From IMG/VR virus record IMGVR_UViG_3300013104_000026, positions 1 to 60,931 of that record: a stretch of DNA of 60,931 nucleotides; one strand, written 5' to 3'. This DNA is from a virus. The translations under genes and the position numbers were made by a program. Positions 8,112 through 13,732 of the stretch are shown here, one piece after another; the first letter of the stretch is position 1, and the number at the start of each line of letters is the position of its first letter. The notes under the pieces are model-generated. The model searched no databases. It was not told the origin of the DNA and was given only the letters and a program-made list of their open reading frames with translations.

Positions 8112-8560
8112 GTTGTATCGGCACTTGCCGCGTTTCTCCGTATTCTTAATCCCTGTTCTTCTGCTTCCGTAATTCCAAGTTGATCATGAATCTTCGCGTG
8201 ACAGGATCTACATATGGCCATCCAAGTTTCTACATCCAAAAGAAAAGCTCCGCGGCCTGCCAGGTGATGAAGTTCGGTAGCGTCCTTGGTACATCCGGAT
8301 AAACCTGCTTCACACTTCAATCTTGATTTTAGAAACAACTTTCGGGTCTTAGCGTATTCCACGTTGAGGGTCTTCTGTTTATCAGATACCTTTTTGATTG
8401 AAGGCGGATTCTTTCGAAGCAGATCCTGTTTTTCTTTCTTCCTTTGCTGAGCCAGTAAATAAGATCGGTCAGTTCTGAGTGATTGGTGTTTTTGTGTTTT
8501 ACAATACCCACCTCCCCATGCTGCGTTCAGGCATCCTTCGGCCTTACAAGTCTTCGGCAT
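8108..8560 (-). CDS. Zinc-finger/HNH-like DNA-binding nuclease (NinG-like)
   Basis: A 150-residue protein from the preferred start MPKTCKAEGC. An N-terminal zinc knuckle (CKAEGC...GYC..QKH) is followed by a basic helical linker and a C-terminal HNH-like ββα-metal core: CEAGLSGC, TELHHLAGRG, then CRSCHAKIHDQ. The layout resembles NinG/Rap-type junction nucleases of lambdoid phages, but identity is not secure. The longer frame begins at 8590 inside the upstream gene; the internal ATG at 8560 is chosen because the zinc knuckle starts there and the overlap becomes short (17 bp). Confidence 0.75.
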   Translation of the reverse strand: MPKTCKAEGCLNAAWGGGYCKTQKHQSLRTDRSYLLAQQRKKEKQDLLRKNPPSIKKVSDKQKTLNVEYAKTRKLFLKSRLKCEAGLSGCTKDATELHHLAGRGAFLLDVETWMAICRSCHAKIHDQLGITEAEEQGLRIRRNAASADTT

Positions 8561-8759
8561 GATCTTCTGGAATAATACATCCGTTATCATCCATCATTGG
8601 TGCTCGTCTTAATTCATAAATAAGCCAAACTATTGTGCAGAACATCACAAACAACAATGTGTAGAAAAAGCAAAGTATAAAAAAATGAAACAAATTATCG
8701 ATTGGATTAACTGGCAGGTCAGAATACATAGCAGTAAGTTGTTTATTTGATGAAATCAA
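8544..8759 (-). CDS. Small single-pass membrane protein
   Basis: A 71-residue protein with one strong transmembrane segment (about residues 23-47, HFFILCFFYTLLFVMFCTIVWL) followed by a short acidic tail. It overlaps its neighbours on both sides. Function unknown; small inner-membrane proteins in early operons can act in exclusion or host takeover. Confidence 0.65.
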   Translation of the reverse strand: MISSNKQLTAMYSDLPVNPIDNLFHFFILCFFYTLLFVMFCTIVWLIYELRRAPMMDDNGCIIPEDHAEDL

Positions 8760-9042
8760 TATTTGAAAAAGGAATTTGTGTTCTTACGCCTGGGATAGTT
8801 TCAATCATTACGTAATCTTGAAGATTAGGATAATTGACAGTTGATGTTGTTCTTTCTGAATTAACTTTCAATATTCCAATGAAAGTCCCCAGGTGATTTA
8901 AAGGAGGCGCTTCCAGTTCTTCGGCTTTGTGGAGCCAAAACCAAGGCCGGCTCTGTTTCTTCTGTGATGTGGAGACAATAACCGTATCGCCAAGGCGTAA
9001 CTTACCCCACGGTGTTTCCACCATATTATTTTGCTTTGACAT
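8743..9042 (-). CDS. Unrecognised 99-residue early protein
   Basis: Soluble, beta-rich, with a possible SH3-like start (WGKLRLGDTVIVSTS) and several Trp/Pro-rich turns. It overlaps the downstream membrane-protein gene by 17 bp. The leader TACCTCATCAAA is a variant of the shared leader motif. Confidence 0.65.
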   Translation of the reverse strand: MSKQNNMVETPWGKLRLGDTVIVSTSQKKQSRPWFWLHKAEELEAPPLNHLGTFIGILKVNSERTTSTVNYPNLQDYVMIETIPGVRTQIPFSNIDFIK

Positions 9043-9091
9043 TTTGATGAGGTATTAAGAGATTGTTCTATTTATGAGATGAAGTGTAATT

Positions 9092-9116
9092 TGACACGTT
9101 TTTGATATCTGTGTCA
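9092..9116. repeat. Inverted repeat TGACAC...GTGTCA in an intergenic gap
   Basis: Two 6-bp arms separated by 13 bp lie in the 106-bp gap between the HTH gene (ends 9149) and the next gene (starts 9042), one of few true gaps in the early operon. The arm spacing suits a dimeric regulator; no T-run follows, so a terminator is less likely. Confidence 0.4.
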
Positions 9117-9148
9117 TAATTTAATGTGATAACGGTTTTAATTATACG

Positions 9149-9496
9149 CTAACCTAATTCTATGTTCTTTTTTTTGATAAGATCCTTTATCATTTCAGTC
9201 GAAGCTCTTCTATACGGTTGATTTTTTAACCACTCAATCTCTGATAGTAAAAACCTATTGGTAATTTTAGTGTCGGAATCTCTCGTTGATAAAAGGCCGT
9301 CCCGGATCCAATCATAGATTACAGGAGCAGTTACGTTTAGGATTCTTTGAACCTCTGTTGAGTTAATGTATCGCTCATCAGTACATTTAGGTTTTTTAAT
9401 AGATTCCTCAGCTTCCTGAATTCGGTTTTCCAAGTGTTGTTTAAGAAGATCGTTTTGCTTCGTAATAAAGGTTTTCAATTCTTCAATCTCAGACAT
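9149..9496 (-). CDS. HTH (excisionase/MerR-like) DNA-binding protein
   Basis: A 115-residue protein with an N-terminal coiled coil (about 1-35, EELKTFITKQNDLLKQHLE) and a helix-turn-helix of the excisionase type (about 43-95: YINSTEVQRILNVTAPVIYDWIRDGLL, then the wing and FLLSEIEWL). It could be the excisionase, or a regulator of the early operon. The integrase lies across the regulatory region on the same strand. Confidence 0.72.
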   Translation of the reverse strand: MSEIEELKTFITKQNDLLKQHLENRIQEAEESIKKPKCTDERYINSTEVQRILNVTAPVIYDWIRDGLLSTRDSDTKITNRFLLSEIEWLKNQPYRRASTEMIKDLIKKKNIELG

Positions 9497-9497
9497 A

Positions 9498-9659
9498 TCA
9501 ATCAGAGTTTAGTTGTTTCCTTTTTAGATAAATGATCACAGCCAAGAAGGCGATGAGGAGAAAAACCAACTTCCAGTTTATCATATCCCACCAGTAATCA
9601 ATTGATTCCATTAAGCCAGCTGTTAATATGAATGCCGGCAGTGCGATGATCTTTGACAT
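9498..9659 (-). CDS. 53-residue membrane protein
   Basis: A short frame ATG 9659 to TGA 9498: an amphipathic start, then a hydrophobic segment (WKLVFLLIAFLAVIIYLKRK, about 29-48) ending in a positive cluster. It fits exactly between the genes ending 9663 and starting 9496, with 1-3 bp gaps, which supports it being real. Function unknown. Confidence 0.7.
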   Translation of the reverse strand: MSKIIALPAFILTAGLMESIDYWWDMINWKLVFLLIAFLAVIIYLKRKQLNSD

Positions 9660-9662
9660 GGG

Positions 9663-9917
9663 TTAGGCTGGTTGAGGGGTGGATGGTTTCCTTTTCAATT
9701 TTCTATCATCCCAGTTTTTAACTTCTCGAATCATACGGTAAACTGTTTCGTATGCGTGAATTTTGGTGCCGCATATCTCTTCTGACCTTTTTACGATGTC
9801 GTCAACAGCTGCTCTTGATTTTGTCCCGAGATTTGTTAGTCGAATGAATTCATCCCTAACCTTTCGATACTTAGTTTGTTGAACAGTCTGGAAGCTTGTT
9901 AGTGGTATCTCTTCCAT
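9663..9917 (-). CDS. Small basic early protein, possible HTH
   Basis: An 84-residue, helical protein (VQQTKYRKVRDEFIRLTNLG ... ICGTKIHAYETVYRMIREV) with a basic C-terminus KLKRKPSTPQPA. The helical pattern could form a helix-turn-helix, but no family is recognised. It lies between the antirepressor block and the HTH protein. Confidence 0.65.
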   Translation of the reverse strand: MEEIPLTSFQTVQQTKYRKVRDEFIRLTNLGTKSRAAVDDIVKRSEEICGTKIHAYETVYRMIREVKNWDDRKLKRKPSTPQPA

Positions 9918-9941
9918 TTTTAAATGTTTGTTGGTGAATAC

Positions 9942-10154
9942 TTAATTGGATTTTTTAACAAGATCAAATCTTGTTTTTGTGTTTGAGAGAAACCTGCCGT
10001 CAGTCATATAGCCTTCACCAGACTCATCAAAAAATTTATATAATCCCAATGGGTTATAAGAAACTATCTTTTTAATTTCAGGTGCGAATTTTCTGTTTCC
10101 TCTGGTCTCATATTCGCACCCTACTTTTAAAGTAATTGGGGATTCAAAATTCAT
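9942..10154 (-). CDS. Unrecognised 70-residue early protein
   Basis: A small beta-rich protein with alternating charged residues and no membrane segment. It overlaps the antirepressor stop by 4 nt, so it is probably translated from the same message. Confidence 0.6.
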   Translation of the reverse strand: MNFESPITLKVGCEYETRGNRKFAPEIKKIVSYNPLGLYKFFDESGEGYMTDGRFLSNTKTRFDLVKKSN

Positions 10155-10855
10155 CTCTGAGACCCATATTTATTAGCCAGAAAAACCTGACCTTTTGGTG
10201 TTATTTGGGTTTGGCTAAATAACTTCACCTTATCCTCGGTTTTTTTTACCACCTCCTTCACGATGAATAAGCCTTGGTCGATATATTTCTGATATGGAAG
10301 GTTCCGTTTCCCGCCATCTGGAATTAGATATTTATCTTTTCTCAGTTCTTCAAAAAGTTTATTCTGACCGGTTCCGATTGTTTTAGCAAATTCTCCTATG
10401 TTAACCATATCATCAGACATTAATAGAATTTCCGCTGCATCTGACTTAGGTTTCATCTCTGATATTAGTATTTGCTGCTTTTCTATTTGTTCTGCCTGAT
10501 TTGCAGCAAGTCTTAATGCCTCAGAAAACGATGTTGGTATTTGATACGATGATATATCTTTTAGTTTTTTTTCGCACGATATAAAATATTGCCTTGCTAT
10601 CTTACCTTTTTTATTACCTTCTACCATGGCAATTTCTTTGGCGGTATCAATAGTTAAAGCATATTCTATTCTATTTGCACGCTCCACTATTTTGTGGAAC
10701 GTCAAATAATCTTCACCATCGACAAATCCATACTTCTCAATTCTGCTTTTAATCCATGTTGAAAAGTCTCTTTTATTCTCTAAAAAAATATGAAGATCCC
10801 TTGCCGATACAACCTGTCTGTTTTTAGTGTCATGAATTTTAATTAAGTCTTCCAT
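10151..10855 (-). CDS. AntA-type phage antirepressor with KilA-C-like C-terminus
   Basis: A 234-residue protein. The N-terminal AntA/AntB domain is clear (VVSARDLHIFLENKRDFSTW, DGEDYLTFHKI, and YALTIDTAKEIAMVEGNKKG, residues about 14-85). After a coiled linker the C-terminal ANT/KilA-C domain is seen (DMVNIGEFAKTIGTGQNKLFEELR, then NLPYQKYIDQGLF). Such proteins counter CI-type repressors to trigger lytic growth. It is the second gene after the leftward promoter, facing the repressor, which fits that job. Confidence 0.9.
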   Translation of the reverse strand: MEDLIKIHDTKNRQVVSARDLHIFLENKRDFSTWIKSRIEKYGFVDGEDYLTFHKIVERANRIEYALTIDTAKEIAMVEGNKKGKIARQYFISCEKKLKDISSYQIPTSFSEALRLAANQAEQIEKQQILISEMKPKSDAAEILLMSDDMVNIGEFAKTIGTGQNKLFEELRKDKYLIPDGGKRNLPYQKYIDQGLFIVKEVVKKTEDKVKLFSQTQITPKGQVFLANKYGSQR

Positions 10856-10876
10856 GATTGTTCGGGTTATAATTGA

Positions 10877-11281
10877 TTAACCTTTTACTTCTTGCTGAGG
10901 AATAACCATCCATCCGGCAGCCAACTCTCTAAACTTCTCAGCGAAGTACTTGGCTCTGGGCCGATCCCGAAAAACGAGGCGGGCCCCGACGCTCGAAACC
11001 GAGCCGTCGCCGCTGCAACCGTGAAACGAAAAACCGGAACCACCCGCGGCTTCGCTTCGCATCCACCACCAATTCTCATACTTGTAATCGTTGGTGTCGA
11101 AATTAGGAATCCAAGGAGTGCCATCCTCATCGGCATTAATGGCTTCTGTTACGATTACAGTTTTAGCCCAAGCATTAACTGCTAACTGACGATCATTTTT
11201 AGGAGAAACATAAGGAATCTCTTCTTCTGGGATATATCCTCTAAAAGCGCAGGCATCTTCAAATGTTGTAATGTTATTCAT
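10877..11281 (-). CDS. DGR variable protein 3 (first gene of the early operon)
   Basis: A 134-residue third target, about 6.3 kb upstream of the next variable gene. It shares TFEDACAFRGYIPEE, a YENWWWM aromatic cluster, AGGSGFSF, VGAR and a related tail (AKYFAEKFREL). The variable core HGCSGDGSVSS replaces the template's NDCNNDNSKSN. There is no signal peptide. As the first gene after the lytic promoter and directly before the antirepressor, it should be expressed earliest on induction or infection. That position suggests a role in host takeover, counter-defence or superinfection control rather than adsorption (inference). Confidence 0.92.
   Translation of the reverse strand: MNNITTFEDACAFRGYIPEEEIPYVSPKNDRQLAVNAWAKTVIVTEAINADEDGTPWIPNFDTNDYKYENWWWMRSEAAGGSGFSFHGCSGDGSVSSVGARLVFRDRPRAKYFAEKFRELAAGWMVIPQQEVKG
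10979..11049 (-). repeat. DGR variable repeat 3 (remote)
   Basis: A 71-bp variable repeat with sixteen differences from the template at 3971-4041, every one at a template adenine. It is about 7 kb from the template, so homing must act at a distance. The flanking fixed bases and IMH-like end are identical to those of repeats 1 and 2. Confidence 0.95.
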
Positions 11282-11310
11282 TTGGGTAAGTGATTTGAAA
11301 GTTCTTAAAT

Positions 11311-11362
11311 GAAAGCCGGGGTTATCATACCTCGCATCACCAAAATTTAATCCCCGGCTTTC
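11311..11362. repeat. Long hairpin with 11-bp perfect stem
   Basis: GAAAGCCGGGG (11311-11321) pairs with CCCCGGCTTTC (11352-11362) around a 30-nt loop. On the plus strand it is followed by TTTTGTTT, which looks like a rho-independent terminator, although no plus-strand gene precedes it. In the leftward transcript it would lie in the 5' leader 30 nt before the start of variable protein 3, where it could act as an attenuator or stabiliser. Confidence 0.55.
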
Positions 11363-11513
11363 TTTTGTTTAAATCGAAGTACATCAGATACTCCTGTTCC
11401 CTCTTCGGGTCCTCATCACAGGAAACTCCCTTCCTTGATGCACGTGGTTATTATGTCATGGCAGTGTATAATATTTATTTTTGTCACCGTATAATCAATT
11501 AGAATTGATTCTA

Positions 11514-11545
11514 TTTGGAAGGTTAAATCTTTCCTTATATCTTTG
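11514..11545 (+). promoter_or_regulatory. Rightward promoter of the repressor gene
   Basis: TTTG (11514-11517), a 20-bp spacer and TATCTTTG (11538-11545) match the Bacteroidota sigma-ABfr consensus (TTTG, 19-21 bp, TAnnTTTG). It lies about 100 bp before the repressor start. The -33 element overlaps a TTTGGAAGG half-site like that in the operator, which suggests autoregulation. Confidence 0.68.
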
Positions 11546-11560
11546 TTGTAATGATATATG

Positions 11561-11590
11561 CAAATATACTTCCAAATGGAAGTACCCTGC
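11561..11590 (-). promoter_or_regulatory. Leftward early (lytic) promoter
   Basis: On the minus strand TATATTTG (11568-11561) is a perfect -7 element, with TTG (CTTG near 11590) about 21 bp upstream as the -33 element. The palindrome 11568-11583 lies between the two elements, an ideal place for repressor binding. Transcription would begin near 11550 and run through the antirepressor and replication genes. Confidence 0.65.
11568..11583. promoter_or_regulatory. Repressor operator candidate (16-bp palindrome)
   Basis: ACTTCCA-AA-TGGAAGT has perfect 7-bp arms around a 2-bp centre, between the -33 and -7 elements of the leftward promoter. A related half-site (TTTGGAAGG) overlaps the rightward promoter. 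It fits a dimeric HTH repressor. Confidence 0.65.
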
Positions 11591-11645
11591 AAGTAAAACT
11601 TTAATTATTTCATTAAGAAATAGTAATTTATAATCAATATAAATA

Positions 11646-12452
11646 ATGAGCACTGTTGCCCAACGTCTAAATCAAGCCATTGAAATAAGAAAATCTACTC
11701 CTTATGCCATTTCGAAGCATACAGGTGTGTCTCAGTCAACGATTGGGAGAATTCTAAAAGGAGAAAGTAAAACTATTAACAGAAGTACAATTGCTTCCAT
11801 ATGCAATTATCTTAACATATCTGAGGATTGGTTATTGGGTCAGTCCGATGTTATGTCGTCAATTAATATAAGTAGTTCGACCCCAAATAAACTAAACATA
11901 AAAAATTATGAAGCAACAGAGATCTACATGCCCGAAGATAATAATCAACTTGAAATCATTAAACGAGTTGACGGTACCGAATTTAGGTATCTTGGAGAAG
12001 GAAGACATTTAATGATAACCCCTCTTGTAGAACAGTATGCTTACGCCGGGTATACTTCCGGGTGGGCTGATCCTGAATTTATACAAGAATTACCCAAGCA
12101 TGCAATAGTTGTGGATAAACTTCATTTTGGAATATACCGTACCTTCGAGACAAGAGGGGAAAGTATGGATAATGGCCGCAGAGAGTCCATAGCTAATGGA
12201 GACCTAGCTGTTGGTAGAAAAATTGACAGAAAGTACTGGACTAGTAAATTACATTTACATAAATTTTCAGATTACGTTATTGTGAAACACGATGGGATTA
12301 TAGTGAAACGTATCATTGATCATAATGTTGAGGAGGGTATTCTAACATGTACCTCACTTAACCCAGACAAGCAAGCTTATCCAGACTTTACAATAAGCCT
12401 TAATGATGTCAGCGAGTTATTTAACGTAGTTTCGGTGACACAAAAAAGATAA
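11646..12452 (+). CDS. CI-like phage repressor (HTH plus S24 peptidase domain)
   Basis: A 268-residue protein. The N-terminal XRE-type helix-turn-helix (about 5-65) includes YAISKHTGVSQSTIGRILKG and ends with NISEDWLLG. The C-terminal S24/LexA-like domain (about 120-265) has the nucleophile in GESM (Ser173) and the general-base Lys in IIVKRI (Lys221). An Ala-Gly pair in the linker (YAYAG, 134-135) is a possible self-cleavage site. It maintains lysogeny by binding the operator region in front of it and is probably released by RecA-stimulated cleavage or by the antirepressor. It is monocistronic, with its own terminator at 12471-12513. Confidence 0.92.
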   Translation: MSTVAQRLNQAIEIRKSTPYAISKHTGVSQSTIGRILKGESKTINRSTIASICNYLNISEDWLLGQSDVMSSINISSSTPNKLNIKNYEATEIYMPEDNNQLEIIKRVDGTEFRYLGEGRHLMITPLVEQYAYAGYTSGWADPEFIQELPKHAIVVDKLHFGIYRTFETRGESMDNGRRESIANGDLAVGRKIDRKYWTSKLHLHKFSDYVIVKHDGIIVKRIIDHNVEEGILTCTSLNPDKQAYPDFTISLNDVSELFNVVSVTQKR

Positions 12453-12470
12453 GTAATATAAAATCAATTG

Positions 12471-12513
12471 AACGTTCAAAATTATTTCTACATTAGGAAT
12501 AGTTTTGAACGTT
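12471..12513 (+). terminator. Terminator of the repressor gene
   Basis: AACGTTCAAAA (12471-12481) and TTTTGAACGTT (12503-12513) form an 11-bp stem with a 21-nt loop, followed by TTACTTTTAT. It starts 18 bp after the repressor stop. Confidence 0.75.
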
Positions 12514-12535
12514 TTACTTTTATATCCGTCTTTAA

Positions 12536-13063
12536 ATGAAAAAACTTGTACTGCTGTTAATAATAGGAACCATCCCTCATTTATCGTTCTCCCAATATCA
12601 ATGGATTAAATTGGATAATGGAGAAATATTTTTTGAAAAAGTGTATGATAGGGATTCTGTTGATGAAAAATCAATCGAGAAATTGCTTGTATCCAGCATC
12701 CCTAGATCCAAGTGCGTTTCAGACTTTGTGAAGACCGAGGGTTTAATTACAGCTAAAATGAGCGATTGTTATGTGGACTATAAAAAGTATGGTGGAAAAT
12801 GGGGTACGACCTTAGCACACTTTAATCATCCAATGTTTGCTAATGTTACAGTAGTTTGGAAAGATAATAAGTATCGGGTTACGGTCTCTAATATATACTG
12901 GTTAACTGCTGGTCTTGGTAAATTAACCGCAACTGAAACATTTACTAAACGAAGGGCTACAATAATAGATCCTGGCAAAGTTGCTGTAAATGGAGGTAGG
13001 TATTTAGAGCAGTTTTTATCAGATGTGTTTTCTATTCAATCATCTCAAAAATCAGATTGGTAA
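12536..13063 (+). CDS. Exported accessory protein (possible lysogenic conversion gene)
   Basis: A 175-residue protein with a clear signal peptide (MKKLVLLLIIGTIPHLSFSQ, cleavage near residue 19). The mature part (QWIKLDNGEIFFEKVYD... then ATVVW-like beta strands) resembles, weakly, DUF4468-type TBP-fold envelope proteins of Bacteroidota. It lies in the lysogeny block outside both lytic operons, as expected for a moron expressed in the lysogen. It is followed with a 1-bp overlap by a lipoprotein gene. Function unknown. Confidence 0.7.
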   Translation: MKKLVLLLIIGTIPHLSFSQYQWIKLDNGEIFFEKVYDRDSVDEKSIEKLLVSSIPRSKCVSDFVKTEGLITAKMSDCYVDYKKYGGKWGTTLAHFNHPMFANVTVVWKDNKYRVTVSNIYWLTAGLGKLTATETFTKRRATIIDPGKVAVNGGRYLEQFLSDVFSIQSSQKSDW

Positions 13064-13248
13064 TGTTAAAAATAGCATATGTATGCCTGTTTTTACTTTT
13101 AGCAGGGTGTAAAAACTTTGATTTAAGCCCAGATGAAAATTGCGGGGTATTGAACAATCGAACCACTAGGAAAACGATTACTGGTAGGTGTTATTATAGA
13201 GAGGATGGTAAGAAGGTATTTGTGGATAAGAAGTATTGTCCATGTTAA
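13063..13248 (+). CDS. Small lipoprotein
   Basis: A 61-residue protein from ATG 13063, which overlaps the preceding stop (TAATG). The signal peptide ends in the lipobox LLAGC, so Cys at about position 16 is the lipidated residue. The mature part has four Cys and many charged residues. It probably works with the exported protein encoded just upstream. Function unknown; a superinfection-exclusion role is conceivable. Confidence 0.72.
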   Translation: MLKIAYVCLFLLLAGCKNFDLSPDENCGVLNNRTTRKTITGRCYYREDGKKVFVDKKYCPC

Positions 13249-13288
13249 AACAAAATGGCTTCCACAAATTTATGGAAGCCATTTTGTT
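13249..13288. terminator. Bidirectional terminator between convergent genes
   Basis: A perfect 16-bp stem, AACAAAATGGCTTCCA (13249-13264) with TGGAAGCCATTTTGTT (13273-13288), and an 8-nt loop. It separates the rightward lipoprotein gene from the leftward gene ending at 13287. Confidence 0.85.
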
Positions 13289-13637
13289 ATCTATTAAATA
13301 CCCTTACTAAGCCCATTTCAGGACCAATTTTAGTTAAGGGCCAGTCCTTATCAATTTGTCGAAAAACTATTTCGATAAGATACGCCATTGTATTTTTGTC
13401 AGTCAATGCATTTTCTATCATTTGATTACTAAAAACAAATTCTAGTCCATACCGAGGGTTAGAAAATTCAAACCTATATTTCCACCCATTACGGTCCAAA
13501 AAAACTGTTGTGTCTGGAAGAGAATTCATCTCCTGGAATAAATAATCTTCAAGTCTCAAAGCTAATTTAAATTCACTTGAATCATGCCCAGAAGTTCCAC
13601 GGAAAAGGTCTGGGCTATTTGCTATTATTTTATGCAT
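13287..13637 (-). CDS. Unrecognised 116-residue protein with its own promoter
   Basis: A soluble protein with no clear domain: N-terminal helix (SSEFKLALRLEDYLFQEMNS), then strands with several Phe/Tyr residues. It is monocistronic, between a strong terminator downstream and a palindromic promoter upstream (13653-13691), so it is regulated separately from the lytic operons. That suggests expression in the lysogen, perhaps as an immunity or defence gene (inference from context only). Confidence 0.65.
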   Translation of the reverse strand: MHKIIANSPDLFRGTSGHDSSEFKLALRLEDYLFQEMNSLPDTTVFLDRNGWKYRFEFSNPRYGLEFVFSNQMIENALTDKNTMAYLIEIVFRQIDKDWPLTKIGPEMGLVRVFNR

Positions 13638-13652
13638 GCTGATGATGGATGT

Positions 13653-13691
13653 AATTGTGTCGCAAATATAGTAGATATTTGCGACACAATT
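13653..13691 (-). promoter_or_regulatory. Promoter inside a perfect 17-bp inverted repeat
   Basis: The arms AATTGTGTCGCAAATAT (13653-13669) and ATATTTGCGACACAATT (13675-13691) flank a 5-bp loop. On the minus strand TATATTTG (13670-13663) is a perfect -7 box, with TTG at 13689-13687 as a possible, closely spaced -33 element. The start would be about 15-20 bp before ATG 13637. No T-run follows on either strand, so an operator is more likely than a terminator. Confidence 0.62.
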
Positions 13692-13732
13692 TGAATAAAA
13701 AAGTACGTAAGTATTTGGTTAACAGGAAGAAC

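Larger units (their letters stand above)
11282..11645. promoter_or_regulatory. Divergent lysis-lysogeny control region (364 bp)
   Basis: A gene-free stretch between the leftward early operon and the rightward repressor gene. It holds two divergent TAnnTTTG promoters (11538-11545 rightward; 11561-11568 leftward), a palindromic operator candidate (11568-11583), a related half-site TTTGGAAGG (11514-11522), and a long hairpin (11311-11362) in the leader of the leftward message. The middle part (about 11337-11447) is less AT-rich than the flanks. Confidence 0.75.

Noticed and set aside
10892-11185. Plus-strand frame opposite variable protein 3, and similar frames opposite or out of phase with variable proteins 1 and 2 sharing PRVVPVFRF-type sequence.
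   Set aside because: They are antisense or frame shadows of the variable repeats; their similarity is explained by the repeat DNA itself.
11337-11447. A 36-codon minus-strand frame (ending ...LNKRKPGIKFW) in the control region that reads like protein.
   Set aside because: It has no start codon except an internal ATG leaving 14 residues, and its end coincides with the loop of the hairpin at 11311-11362. Probably chance or an old remnant, so not called as a gene.
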